Notes under the pieces: generated by a model | Databases searched by the model: none | The model's input: only the letters and a program-made list of their open reading frames with translations | Told to the model about the DNA's origin: nothing | Translations under genes and position numbers: made by a program | Assembly (NCBI GenBank): GCA_018699415.1 | Contig: JABIQM010000036.1 | Location: 31,499-95,498, forward strand | DNA from: Acidimicrobiaceae bacterium | Lineage (GTDB): Bacteria; Actinomycetota; Acidimicrobiia; Acidimicrobiales; Aldehydirespiratoraceae | Reading direction: 5' to 3' | DNA: 64,000 bases | In this document: positions 39,246-49,184 of the stretch, piece by piece | Layout: each line of letters opens with the position of its first letter | How positions within the stretch are numbered: position 1 is the stretch's first letter

Positions 39246-40013
39246 GTGGGCATTCTCGACGGCAAGAAGATCGTGATCACCGGCGTACTCACCGATGCCT
39301 CGCTGGCATTCGGCATCGCCAAGCTCGCTCAGGAGGAAGGGGCCGAGATTGTCCTGACCGGTGCGGGCCGTGGTCTGCGACTCACCCAGCGCACCGCTCG
39401 TAAACTACCCAACGAATGCGACGTCTTTGAGTTCGACGTCACCGATGCCTCCCACGTCCAATCGCTTCACAATGAACTCACCTCAAAGTGGGGACGCGTT
39501 GACGGCGCCCTACACGCCATCGGGTTCGCCCCTGAGGTCTGCCTCGGTGAGGACTTCATGGCAGCGACCTGGGACGACGTGAAGGTCGCCATGGAGATCT
39601 CGGCGTACTCGTTGAAGACTCTTGCCGAGGTTGTGTCCCCGCTCATGACCGACGGTGGCTCGATTGTCGGTCTCGACTTCGATGCAACTCGGGCTTGGCC
39701 GGCGTACAACTGGATGGGCGTGGCCAAGGCCGCCCTTGAGTCAACAAATCGGTATCTGGCTCGCTTCCTTGGTCCCCAGCAGATCCGTTGCAACCTCGTC
39801 GCCGCCGGTCCGGTTCGCACAATGGCAGCGAAGTCCATTCCCGGTTTCTCGCAGTTCGAGGACAGCTGGCAGGAACGTGCGCCTCTCGGTTGGGACGTCG
39901 ACGACAGTTCTGCCGTCGCTCGTTCGACCGTTGCCTTGCTCTCCGATTGGTTCCCGGCTACCACCGGTTCGATGATTCAGGTCGACGGCGGGTACCACGC
40001 AGTCGGCGCCTAG
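39246..40013 (+). CDS. fabI: Enoyl-[acyl-carrier-protein] reductase (FabI/InhA)
   Basis: MGILDGKKIVITGVLTDASLAFGIAKLAQEEGAEIVLTG; YNWMGVAKAALESTNRYLAR; GSMIQVDGGYHA. Confidence 0.94.
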   Translation: MGILDGKKIVITGVLTDASLAFGIAKLAQEEGAEIVLTGAGRGLRLTQRTARKLPNECDVFEFDVTDASHVQSLHNELTSKWGRVDGALHAIGFAPEVCLGEDFMAATWDDVKVAMEISAYSLKTLAEVVSPLMTDGGSIVGLDFDATRAWPAYNWMGVAKAALESTNRYLARFLGPQQIRCNLVAAGPVRTMAAKSIPGFSQFEDSWQERAPLGWDVDDSSAVARSTVALLSDWFPATTGSMIQVDGGYHAVGA

Positions 40014-40132
40014 CCACGCACTGCGATGACTGATGGCGTTAATCCTGACGGGCTCGTCGGGCGATGCCGGAGCACCAGCGCTGCACCATCAGCCCAAACC
40101 TCAACCGGATAGGGCCAGCCCGGATGGCTTGG

Positions 40133-41188
40133 TCAGGCTGGTTGTTCGATATCGGTTTCGTCGGTGATATCACCGACGAGCGCTTCGAGCACGTCTTCAA
40201 GTGTGACCAAGCCAAGCAATAGCCCGTCATCGGCGCGGACCAGCGCAAGGTGCCGGCGCTCACGGCGCATTGCCCGCATGAGGTCGCGGACAGGTTGGTC
40301 AGGCGGGACAATCAGCATCCGGCGAATCATCTCTAGCGGCACTTGATCGGTGCGCTCGTCGGCTCCGAAACGCAAGAGATCCTTCGAGTGCACGAATCCG
40401 ATCACATCACCTGGCCCCGTTGCGGTTACCGGAATTCGAGAGTGGCCTGATTTCGCTACGAGCTGCTCGAGATCAGCGACCGAGGTCGATCGAGGCCGAG
40501 ACACCATGCGAGCCGACGGCACCATGATCGAACCGGCAGTTCGAGCCCGAAAGTCGAGCGCCCCCGACAGCAGGTCGTGTTCCATACCCTCAAGGGTGCC
40601 GCCCTCGACGGCACCGTCAAGAAGCGTATGGAACTCGTTGACCGTGAGCGCTGTGTTGAGTTCATCGACCGGCTCGAAGCCCAACATTCGAACGAATCCG
40701 TTACTCACCCAAGTGAGGAACCACACGAGTGGGCGTAGCAAGGTGACATACGCACCGTGCAAGGGCGCCAACAGTCGTGCCGTGGCTTCCGGCGCGGCAA
40801 TGGCCAGGTTCTTCGGCACCATCTCGCCCAGCACCATGTGGACGACGACCACGATTGACAGCGCAACCGTGAGCGATATGGCGTGGATCACACCAGCTGA
40901 CGGATGCCAGAATTGTTCGATGCCACGTTCGATGAGGTGGGCTACCGAGGGCTCGGCGACGTAACCAAGCCCAAGCGAAGCCATGGTGATGCCGAGCTGG
41001 GCCCCTGCAAGTTGGGGTTGGAGGTCTCGCACCGCGTCGAGGGCGATTGCCGCCAGCTCGTCGTCACCAGACTCGACCATCGGTTCAAGTCGGGCAACCC
41101 GGCTTGCGAGCAATGCAAACTCGACAGCCACAAAGAACGCGTTAGCGATCAGCAGGAGGACGGCGGCAACAAGGAAGCTAGCGGTCAC
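40133..41188 (-). CDS. CNNM (DUF21)/CBS-domain membrane protein
   Basis: FFVAVEFALLASRVARLEPM, AQLGITMASLGLGYVAEP, HMVLGEMVPKNLAIA, CBS pair. Confidence 0.9.
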   Translation of the reverse strand: MTASFLVAAVLLLIANAFFVAVEFALLASRVARLEPMVESGDDELAAIALDAVRDLQPQLAGAQLGITMASLGLGYVAEPSVAHLIERGIEQFWHPSAGVIHAISLTVALSIVVVVHMVLGEMVPKNLAIAAPEATARLLAPLHGAYVTLLRPLVWFLTWVSNGFVRMLGFEPVDELNTALTVNEFHTLLDGAVEGGTLEGMEHDLLSGALDFRARTAGSIMVPSARMVSRPRSTSVADLEQLVAKSGHSRIPVTATGPGDVIGFVHSKDLLRFGADERTDQVPLEMIRRMLIVPPDQPVRDLMRAMRRERRHLALVRADDGLLLGLVTLEDVLEALVGDITDETDIEQPA

Positions 41189-42606
41189 GACGCACCCTCA
41201 GTCGTGACTGACTCCACAGGAGCCACGATTCGCACCGACGCCACCCTCAGTCGGTCCATGGCCACAACTTCGAGACGCCAGCCGCGGACCCTGCACATGT
41301 CGCCCGGTACTGGGATCTTGCCCAGCCGGTCGAGCACAAGGCCTGCCAACGTCTCGTATTCGCCCTCCGGCATATCGAAGCCGGTGGCGGAACGAACCTC
41401 GTCTGGATGCAGCGACGCCTGGATCACGGTGGACCCGCGTGCCTCCACTCGAGTGAGCATTGCCGGAGCGGAGTCATACTCGTCGTCGATCTCCCCCACG
41501 ATCTCTTCAAGAATGTCTTCGAGCGTGATGATCCCGGCGGTGCCACCGTGCTCGTCGATCACCACAGCGAGCTGCGAACCACCTTGGCGGAGATCAATGA
41601 GTAACTCGTCGAGGTCTCGAGCCTCGGGCACGGCCAGTACCGGCGCCATCAACTCTTTGACCATTGTGGTGGAGCGTCGATCGACCGGCACAGAGTGCAC
41701 GGCCTTGACGTGCACGAAGCCGAGAATGTCATCCAGGTCATCACCGATGACCGGGAAGCGGGAGTGACCGGTCACAACCGCGAGTTCGACCAGATCATCA
41801 ACCGTGCCAGATGCGTCAAGCGACGCCACCGAGACCCGGGGAACCATGGCGTCGTCGGCAGACTTGTCTGCCAGACGGATTGATCGTGTGAGTAGCTCGA
41901 CCTCGCCTGCGTCGAGGGTTCCTTCCTCGCCTGACGAGCGGATCAGATGCTCCAGTTCGTCACGGCCGGGAATGGATTCAAGTTCCTCTTTAGGTTCAAC
42001 GCCTAGGCGACGGGTGATACGCGCAGCGAGTCCGTCGAGCAGCACCACAACCGGACGAGCGAGGATGCCGTACACCGCAGTCGGTCGAGCAAGAACGAAT
42101 GACGCCTCCAGCGGCTTGCTGGTCGCCAGCGACTTCGGGATGAGTTCACCGAACACCATCTGCGTGAAGGTGGCGATCAGCAGCGCCAGGCCGATCGACA
42201 CCGCTGCCGGAGCCTCGCCGAAGATGCCTTCGAGGACGGGCTCGAGAAGGGATGCGATTGCCGGCTCGGCGAGGAAGCCGAGCAGCAACGAGGTGATCGT
42301 GATGCCGAGCTGCGCGCCGGACAAGTGGTACGAGAGGCGCGACAAGAGGCGCTGGGTCTGACGGGCACGACGGCTCCCTTGGCTGGCGCGCTCCTCGACA
42401 CGCGTACGGTCGACGGCGACCAACGCGAACTCAGCGGCAACGAACCCGGCATTGGCGCTAACCAGGGCCACCACGGCAATCAGCTGAAGGGCGGTATCGA
42501 TCGGGGTCCTCCATCGGATCCGTGCGGTGGGCGGTTCTCTGCGTACGGTGTAGCCAATGGCAAGCGTAGTGCCCGGGAGCGGGGTCACGATCGACGAGGC
42601 GGGCAC
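41185..42606 (-). CDS. CNNM/CBS/CorC_HlyC-domain membrane protein (start uncertain, likely downstream of 42557)
   Basis: NAGFVAAEFALVAVDRTRVEE, AQLGITITSLLLGFLAEP, QLAVVIDEHGGTAGIITLEDILEEIVGEI. Confidence 0.9.
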   Translation of the reverse strand: MPASSIVTPLPGTTLAIGYTVRREPPTARIRWRTPIDTALQLIAVVALVSANAGFVAAEFALVAVDRTRVEERASQGSRRARQTQRLLSRLSYHLSGAQLGITITSLLLGFLAEPAIASLLEPVLEGIFGEAPAAVSIGLALLIATFTQMVFGELIPKSLATSKPLEASFVLARPTAVYGILARPVVVLLDGLAARITRRLGVEPKEELESIPGRDELEHLIRSSGEEGTLDAGEVELLTRSIRLADKSADDAMVPRVSVASLDASGTVDDLVELAVVTGHSRFPVIGDDLDDILGFVHVKAVHSVPVDRRSTTMVKELMAPVLAVPEARDLDELLIDLRQGGSQLAVVIDEHGGTAGIITLEDILEEIVGEIDDEYDSAPAMLTRVEARGSTVIQASLHPDEVRSATGFDMPEGEYETLAGLVLDRLGKIPVPGDMCRVRGWRLEVVAMDRLRVASVRIVAPVESVTTEGAS

Positions 42607-44395
42607 TTCGACCCGGAGCGATGATCCTCGCTACCCGCGCCCGGTCGCGGCTATCAATCCCGACACCAGTTTGTTCTGGGTTCGGCGAATCTGGCCAGTC
42701 GTCTGGTCACAGAAACTTCCTTTCGTCGCGTCCATCATCGCCGGGCTGATCGGCATCACCGCCACGGTGTTCGTCCCGGTGATGATCGGCCGAGGCATCA
42801 CAGCCGTCGACGATGCCAACACGGTGCGTCCCTACGTCATCACCCTGGTGATTCTGGCCGTCATACGGTTCGTATTTGGCTTCGCATACCGGTTCGGACT
42901 TTTCCGTTCGGCCCTTCGGATCGAGAACGATCTTCGCAATCTGATGTACGAGCGATTAACCGAGCTTTCGTTCGACTTCTGGGACCGCACCCAAAGCGGC
43001 CAGATCATCAGTCGAGCAAACACCGACATTCGATCGATTCAAATGCTGTTCGCGTTCGGGCCACTGGTCGCCATGCAGCTTGTACTCCTTGGCATCGCCC
43101 TTGTGGTGATGTTGCTCGTCGATGTGACGCTCACTGCGGTAGCTCTCGCCCCGCTGCCATTCGTCTACATCATTGGAATCCGGCTCCGAAACCGGATATT
43201 CCCGCTTTCGTGGGTGGTAACGGCCCGGCAAGCCGAAGTGGCCACGATCGTCGACGAGAACATCCAGGGCATTCGGGTCGTGAAGGCCTTTGCGCAGGAA
43301 CGGCGCCAAGTACAGGTCCTTGCCCGCGCCGCACGCCGGCTCCGCTGGGCGGGCACCACGTTGGCCGAGACTCGGGCCCGGCACGCTCCGGCGATGGAAT
43401 CTCTTCCCCGACTCGGCCTCGCGCTCGTGCTGTTCTATGGCGGCCAGCAGGCCATCGACGGCGAGATCAATATTGGTCATCTCGTGGCATTCAGCACGTA
43501 TGTGGTTCTGCTGGCTGCGCCGTTCCGCATGCTCGGATTCATCCTGCTCCAATGGGAACGAGCTGGGGCAGCGGCAGTCCGAGTGTTCGAGATTCTTGAT
43601 GAGCAGCCCTCGATCCGCGATCCCGACGACCCGGTGCCACTCGGTCCAGTCGTGGGACGAGTCGAATTCGACAATGTTGGATTTTCGTACCCGACGAGCG
43701 AAGGCGAGGCTGTGCTCGACGGTCTATCGTTTACTATTGAGGCGGGTGAAACCATCGCTCTCGTTGGCGCTACCGGTAGCGGGAAATCGACAATCGCTCG
43801 TCTGCTTCCCCGCTTCTACGACGTCGACAGTGGCGCAGTACGCGTCGACGGGCACGACGTTCGCACCCTCAAGGTCACCGAACTCCGCACAGCCGTATCA
43901 CAGGTAACCGATGATCCGTTCCTGTTCGCCACGTCGGTGCACAACAATGTGGCGTTCGCTCGCCCCGATTGTGACGATGCCATCGTCAATGCCGCGATCA
44001 ATGACGCAGCCGCCACTGACTTCGTTAACGACCTACCTCTCGGCGTCGAGACCGAGATAGGCGAACGTGGGCTCACCTTGTCCGGTGGTCAGCGCCAACG
44101 CCTCGCCATCGCCCGCACCCTGGTCGCCGACCCTGCTGTGCTGGTACTTGACGACGCCACCAGCGCTATCGACGTGGCAGTCGAGGAACGCATCCACGAC
44201 GCACTCACGCGCCGACGAGCCAATCGCACCACCATCCTCATCGCCCATCGACTCTCCACTATCGCTCTCGCCGACCGAGTGGTCCTGATCGAGGACGGCA
44301 AAGTTTCAGAAACGGGTCGACACCACGACCTGCTCGCCTCCAACCCCCGCTACGCGGCGATTCTTGCTGATACCACAAACGGTGGTGACCGCTGA
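42557..44395 (+). CDS. ABC exporter half-transporter, degenerate NBD partner
   Basis: GATGSGKSTIARLLPRFYD; LSGGQRQRLAIARTL; Walker B VLVLDDATSAID (Asp at the catalytic Glu position). Confidence 0.94.
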   Translation: MASVVPGSGVTIDEAGTSTRSDDPRYPRPVAAINPDTSLFWVRRIWPVVWSQKLPFVASIIAGLIGITATVFVPVMIGRGITAVDDANTVRPYVITLVILAVIRFVFGFAYRFGLFRSALRIENDLRNLMYERLTELSFDFWDRTQSGQIISRANTDIRSIQMLFAFGPLVAMQLVLLGIALVVMLLVDVTLTAVALAPLPFVYIIGIRLRNRIFPLSWVVTARQAEVATIVDENIQGIRVVKAFAQERRQVQVLARAARRLRWAGTTLAETRARHAPAMESLPRLGLALVLFYGGQQAIDGEINIGHLVAFSTYVVLLAAPFRMLGFILLQWERAGAAAVRVFEILDEQPSIRDPDDPVPLGPVVGRVEFDNVGFSYPTSEGEAVLDGLSFTIEAGETIALVGATGSGKSTIARLLPRFYDVDSGAVRVDGHDVRTLKVTELRTAVSQVTDDPFLFATSVHNNVAFARPDCDDAIVNAAINDAAATDFVNDLPLGVETEIGERGLTLSGGQRQRLAIARTLVADPAVLVLDDATSAIDVAVEERIHDALTRRRANRTTILIAHRLSTIALADRVVLIEDGKVSETGRHHDLLASNPRYAAILADTTNGGDR

Positions 44396-46317
44396 TGTTT
44401 TCGATGGGAGGAGGCGGCGGGGCTGGCAGCTTCATGGGCGGACCCACGTCGATGCAGGCGAACGCAGCAGCCGGACTGCCCGCGGCAGACGTACCCGGCG
44501 ACTTGCGCCGCAAGGTTGAGGCCGCTCTTGAACACGAGCCTGAACACACCGTCCCCACGATCGAGTGGGAACCCGATGTCTGGGATCGCCAACCATTCTC
44601 GCTCGTCCGTTTCCTTTGGCCACACCGGCTTCGGCTGCTCGGAGCCATCGGTCTCGTCGCCATCGAAACTGTGGCACTCCAACTCGGACCGGTCCTCACC
44701 CAAATCGGCATCGATGACGGTGTCCGGGCTAGCGACAAGCGTGTGCTCGTTGCCACGGCGAGCATCTACGTGGTCGCCGTGCTACTCGCCGCTGTTCTTG
44801 GTTGGGCGCGCGTCTCCTACACGGGTCGACTGGGCGAACGACTGAACGAGACCCTGCGCATTCGAGTGTTCTCCCATCTCCAGCGCCAGGGCATCGCCTT
44901 CTACACCGACGAGAAGGCAGGTGTTCTCCTTACCCGAATGACGTCCGACATCGAAGCGCTGGCAGTCCTCTTCCAAGAGGGCATCGTCAACTTACTTGTA
45001 CAGGTCTTCACTCTCCTGGTCATCACGACTGCACTGTTTTGGTACGACCCACTGCTCGCCACGATCACCCTGGCCGTCGCACTTCCACCAACGCTCTTCA
45101 GTTCGCTATGGTTCCGCAAAGTCTCCTCGGCCGGCTACCTGCGAGTACGAAATCGCATCGCGGATCTCCTCTCGGATCTACAGGAGTCGCTCGCCGGCGT
45201 CCGGGTGATCGCCGCGCACAACCGTCGCACCGTCAACCTCCGTAACCATCGTCGAGTGGTCGGCGAACACCGCGACGCCGCCACCGCCGCCGCCCGAGCA
45301 AACTCGATTTACGCCCCTGGTACGGAGATGATCGGCATTGCCACGCAAGCGATCTTGCTCGGCATCGGCGCAACCATGGCAGCCAACGGACGAATTACCG
45401 TCGGCGAGTTGGCCGCCTTTCTGCTCTTCCTCACATCGTTCTTTGCCCCCGTCCAAACGCTCGTCCAGCTCTACAACAGTTATCAACAGGGCGGCGCCGC
45501 CATCGTGAAGCTACGAGAACTCCTCAGCACCGAGCCAATCGTCGCCCAAGCTGCAGGTGCGTCCGAGCTCCCATCCATCGAGGGCGAGATCGCCCTGCAC
45601 GACGTGACGTTCTCGTACGTTCCTGAACGACCTGTACTCCACAACGTGGATCTACGAATACACCCTGGCGAGACCGTCGCCTTCGTCGGCGAAACTGGCT
45701 CAGGCAAGTCGACCATCGCACGTCTCATCACCCGCTTCCATGATCCTGACTCCGGCACGATCACCATCGACGGTCACGATCTCCGGACCGTCACCCTTCG
45801 CTCCCTTCGATCGCAGCTCGGCGTCGTACCTCAAGAACCGTTCCTGTTTGCCGGATGCATTCGAGACAATGTGGCCTTCGCCAGACCCGACGCCACCGAC
45901 GACGAGCTTCGCCAGGCTCTCGAAGCGGTCGGAATCGACGATCTGGTCGACCGTATCGGCGGCCTCGACGCCCCCGTCCACGAACGTGGTGCATCTCTTT
46001 CGGCCGGCGAGAGACAGTTGCTGGCTCTCGCCCGCGCCTTTGTGGCGCGACCCAGGGTGCTCGTTCTTGATGAAGCGACCTCGAACCTCGATCTCCATTC
46101 TGAGTCACGCGTCGAGCAAGCACTCGACGTGGTTCTCGAAGGACGAACGGCTGTCATCATCGCCCATCGTCTCGCAACGGCTCGCCGTGCCGACCGAATC
46201 GCCGTCGTTGATGCCGGCGAAATTGTGGAATTGGGGGCACACAATGAACTTGTCGCTCTTGGCGGCCGCTACGCCCAGATGTATGACACATGGGTCGCTC
46301 ACGGCGGGGCCGAATAG
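44395..46317 (+). CDS. ABC exporter half-transporter, consensus-Walker NBD partner
   Basis: GETGSGKSTIARLITRFHDPDSG; LSAGERQLLALARAF; VLVLDEATSNLD; TGATG overlap with previous gene. Confidence 0.94.
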   Translation: MFSMGGGGGAGSFMGGPTSMQANAAAGLPAADVPGDLRRKVEAALEHEPEHTVPTIEWEPDVWDRQPFSLVRFLWPHRLRLLGAIGLVAIETVALQLGPVLTQIGIDDGVRASDKRVLVATASIYVVAVLLAAVLGWARVSYTGRLGERLNETLRIRVFSHLQRQGIAFYTDEKAGVLLTRMTSDIEALAVLFQEGIVNLLVQVFTLLVITTALFWYDPLLATITLAVALPPTLFSSLWFRKVSSAGYLRVRNRIADLLSDLQESLAGVRVIAAHNRRTVNLRNHRRVVGEHRDAATAAARANSIYAPGTEMIGIATQAILLGIGATMAANGRITVGELAAFLLFLTSFFAPVQTLVQLYNSYQQGGAAIVKLRELLSTEPIVAQAAGASELPSIEGEIALHDVTFSYVPERPVLHNVDLRIHPGETVAFVGETGSGKSTIARLITRFHDPDSGTITIDGHDLRTVTLRSLRSQLGVVPQEPFLFAGCIRDNVAFARPDATDDELRQALEAVGIDDLVDRIGGLDAPVHERGASLSAGERQLLALARAFVARPRVLVLDEATSNLDLHSESRVEQALDVVLEGRTAVIIAHRLATARRADRIAVVDAGEIVELGAHNELVALGGRYAQMYDTWVAHGGAE

Positions 46318-46323
46318 GCCACT

Positions 46324-47046
46324 GTGATCGTCGAACCTGAGGTCATGCTCATCGCAGGGCTGATCCTGCTCATCACCGCCACAGTCCAGGGCACGATCGG
46401 GTTCGGCTCCAACCTGCTCGCCGTTCCACTGTTCTCAATTCTCGACGCCCGTCTCCTTCCCGCCCCCATCTTCATCGCCACAATGGCGATGGCGATCTCC
46501 ACCGCTGCGCGCGAACGTCACAACATTCAGTGGACGGTTGTTCGGTGTGTCGCCGTTGGCCGCATACCGGGCACGATGATCGGTGCGATCGTGTTGGCCT
46601 CGGTAACAGTGGCCTCGATGCAGATTCTCATCGGTGGGCTGATTCTGTTGGCCGTAGCGGTGTCAGCCAGAGGTCTATCGCTCCCGGCCACTCGGCGTGT
46701 CTACACCACAGGCGGACTGGTGGCGGGCTTCACCGCCACCACATCGGGCATTGGTGGTCCGCCTGTCGCGCTCACGCTCCAACACTTGGACGGGCCTGCG
46801 TTGCGGTCGACCATGGGTGCCTCGTTCGCGCTCAGCGTAGTCATCACCCTGACCGGCATCGCCGCAGCCGGCCGCCTCGGCGTCGATGAACTCCTCGTCG
46901 GACTCGCACTCATGCCTGCTGCCCTTGTCGGCTTCCTCATTTCGGGCCCACTACGTTCTCACATCAACCCGTCTCGACTCCGCACAGCCGTGCTTGTCTT
47001 GTCCACGGCGGCAGCTCTGGCCGCACTCACCCGCGGCGTCTTCTAG
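46324..47046 (+). CDS. TauE/SafE-family membrane protein
   Basis: TATVQGTIGFGSNLLAVPLFSIL and TTSGIGGPPVAL repeats typical of the family. Confidence 0.85.
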   Translation: MIVEPEVMLIAGLILLITATVQGTIGFGSNLLAVPLFSILDARLLPAPIFIATMAMAISTAARERHNIQWTVVRCVAVGRIPGTMIGAIVLASVTVASMQILIGGLILLAVAVSARGLSLPATRRVYTTGGLVAGFTATTSGIGGPPVALTLQHLDGPALRSTMGASFALSVVITLTGIAAAGRLGVDELLVGLALMPAALVGFLISGPLRSHINPSRLRTAVLVLSTAAALAALTRGVF

Positions 47047-47127
47047 ATTCGACCGATTCCTTCAGCTGTCTTGTCCATGCTCGGCGTGGCTCGTCGCGGA
47101 TCACGTCAAAGAGATTCCAGCTGCCGC

Positions 47128-47793
47128 TCAGCCTTGAGCATCGCCACACCCGCTGGCGGGCGTGGGCGAACTGATCGCCAGCAGCACACCTGAGTCCAGC
47201 TGAATCGTCGGCCCAGCCGTCTTGACGACATTGGCGATTGCCCGAGCGACAAAGGGATCGAGGCTCTCGCCCTTGAGCGCGTAGTGCACTCCCTGGCTCG
47301 TGATTCCAATTGCTGAACCGCCAACGGCATGAAGCGAGAGGTGGTCGCCCGGCTGCAGCGGCAAGGTTCGCTTGTCGTGCACAGGCCAGACCTGACTTGA
47401 TCCGACAAGAGCGCTGATCTCCAGACCTGCCCATCGCGGTGACGCCAAGACTGTGAGGTTGGCGAGAGCGTGATCTAGTCGCCCGCCATCGCGAACGACA
47501 ATCCTTGCCCGCGTGGCACCGCGCTCAACCGCCGCGATGAGTGCTAATTCTAGATCGCTCTCGTCTTTCGTCGCCGGATGCCGCTCGATCTTCGCGCCTG
47601 CACACTTGGCTTGCTCGAGTTGCTCGTCGTTAACGGAGTCCATATCGCCGACTACCAAGTCGGCCTCAACGGACTGTGCTTGGGTGTTCGCCAGTCCCCC
47701 ATCCACGGCAATCACAAAGTCGGCTTCATCGATCCAGTGGCCAGGGATCAGGCTTTCACCAGCAGCGACAATCAACGCTGTTTGCTCAGTCAC
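47128..47793 (-). CDS. Thiamine diphosphokinase
   Basis: IVAAGES, VIAVDGGL, ADLVVGDMDSV, TKDESDLELAL, GGRLDHALANL; GTG start at 47793. Confidence 0.88.
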   Translation of the reverse strand: MTEQTALIVAAGESLIPGHWIDEADFVIAVDGGLANTQAQSVEADLVVGDMDSVNDEQLEQAKCAGAKIERHPATKDESDLELALIAAVERGATRARIVVRDGGRLDHALANLTVLASPRWAGLEISALVGSSQVWPVHDKRTLPLQPGDHLSLHAVGGSAIGITSQGVHYALKGESLDPFVARAIANVVKTAGPTIQLDSGVLLAISSPTPASGCGDAQG

Positions 47794-47833
47794 GCCGCGA
47801 GCGTAACGCTGGGGCCAGCGACTCGACCCCCCC

Positions 47834-49126
47834 CTAGGGCAAATAGGGCCCTGGGTCAACTGCGATTCCTTCAACGCGCAACTCCAGGTGCAGGTGTGGG
47901 CCGGTCGACCAGCCGGTACTGCCGACGAAACCAATCGTGTCACCACCCGAAACGGACTGGCCGGGGCTGGCTCCAACCTCCGACATGTGCGCATACAGGG
48001 TTGTCAAACCGTTGCCGTGGCTGAGCACCACGGTGTTGCCGTAGCCATTTCGCCATCCCACGGTAAGCACCACGCCATCAGCACCGGCAATAATGTCTTC
48101 GCCAAGATCGCCGTTGAAGTCGATGCCTTTGTGGGCTCGCAGGTAGCCGAAAATCGGGTGTATCCGGTTGCCGAAGGGGCTTGTCATCACCCCGGGCACT
48201 GGACGATGGGTCAGGACGAAATCTCCCACGACGATGGGGTCGTCGGAGTCAGTGTCACCCTCCTCCGCCTCTCGACGAGCTTCCTCTTCCTCAGCGCGTC
48301 GACGAGCTTCCTCTTCCTCTGCTTTTCGTTCAGCCTCGGCTTCAAGCTGCTGAATCTCACGCGTCATTTCCCGATCGGCCGCCTCAATTTCGGCACCGAC
48401 GGCCTGCCACTCGGCGATCCGGCCCTCGACCTGGTTCCGAAGTATCTCCGCGTCACGCTTGGCGTCGTCAAGTTCGGCGAGGCGGTCTTCGAGGGCGACT
48501 CGTTCAACTTCTACATCAGCAACCAAGTGCTGGGCGACTCGCTCGGCCTCGGCTTGCTCAGCTTCCTTGGCACGAAGTTCGTCGACAAGATCATATTCGT
48601 TTCCGATTACCTGCTCGCGTAGCGACTTTCGAGTAGCTGACGCAAGAAGGTCACCGACATCGAGTTCGGCGAGACCACGATCGTCCGTGCCGACAAATGC
48701 CTCGACAGCACTGCGACGGAGTCGATCACGCACTTCATCGATCTCTTCGCCAATGTCTGCTGCAAGGCGGCGCGCTTGGATCGCTTCTTCCTCGGCGGCG
48801 TCGATCGCGTCGAGGCTCGCAGCAACCTTCGCCTCTTGGAGTTCGATATGGGAATCGATGGCAGCGAGTGCCACCACAAGTTCGGCGTCTTCAGCCGAGA
48901 GTCCATCAAGTTCAGCCGCTACCAGGGCTGCATCACGTCGATTCTCCTCGCGTTCGCCGCGCAGATCCTCGATCTGATCTTGCGCCTGACCGCTGGTAGC
49001 AGCACTTACAAGGAGCGCAAAACTCATCCCCACAGCCGCGACATACCGGATGTTCATCGAGCCCAAGGAGCGATCAGGTCTATTGCTTTGGTTTTGCACA
49101 GCCTGTGAATCGTAACACGAACGCAA
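47834..49126 (-). CDS. M23 murein endopeptidase with N-terminal coiled coil (EnvC/NlpD-like)
   Basis: RIHPIFGYLRAHKGIDFNGDLGEDIIAGADGVV, GNTVVLSHGNGLTTLYAHMSEV, GPHLHLELR. Confidence 0.9.
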   Translation of the reverse strand: MRSCYDSQAVQNQSNRPDRSLGSMNIRYVAAVGMSFALLVSAATSGQAQDQIEDLRGEREENRRDAALVAAELDGLSAEDAELVVALAAIDSHIELQEAKVAASLDAIDAAEEEAIQARRLAADIGEEIDEVRDRLRRSAVEAFVGTDDRGLAELDVGDLLASATRKSLREQVIGNEYDLVDELRAKEAEQAEAERVAQHLVADVEVERVALEDRLAELDDAKRDAEILRNQVEGRIAEWQAVGAEIEAADREMTREIQQLEAEAERKAEEEEARRRAEEEEARREAEEGDTDSDDPIVVGDFVLTHRPVPGVMTSPFGNRIHPIFGYLRAHKGIDFNGDLGEDIIAGADGVVLTVGWRNGYGNTVVLSHGNGLTTLYAHMSEVGASPGQSVSGGDTIGFVGSTGWSTGPHLHLELRVEGIAVDPGPYLP

Positions 49127-49184
49127 TAGTTTCTATCTGCACGGAGCCCGGGGCCGCTTCGAGAGGATATGCCAAGATGTCCCG

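Noticed and set aside
48270-48330. Repeated cgacgagcttcctcttcctc motif as a mobile or regulatory repeat
   Set aside because: Encodes the low-complexity Glu/Arg coiled-coil region of the M23 peptidase.
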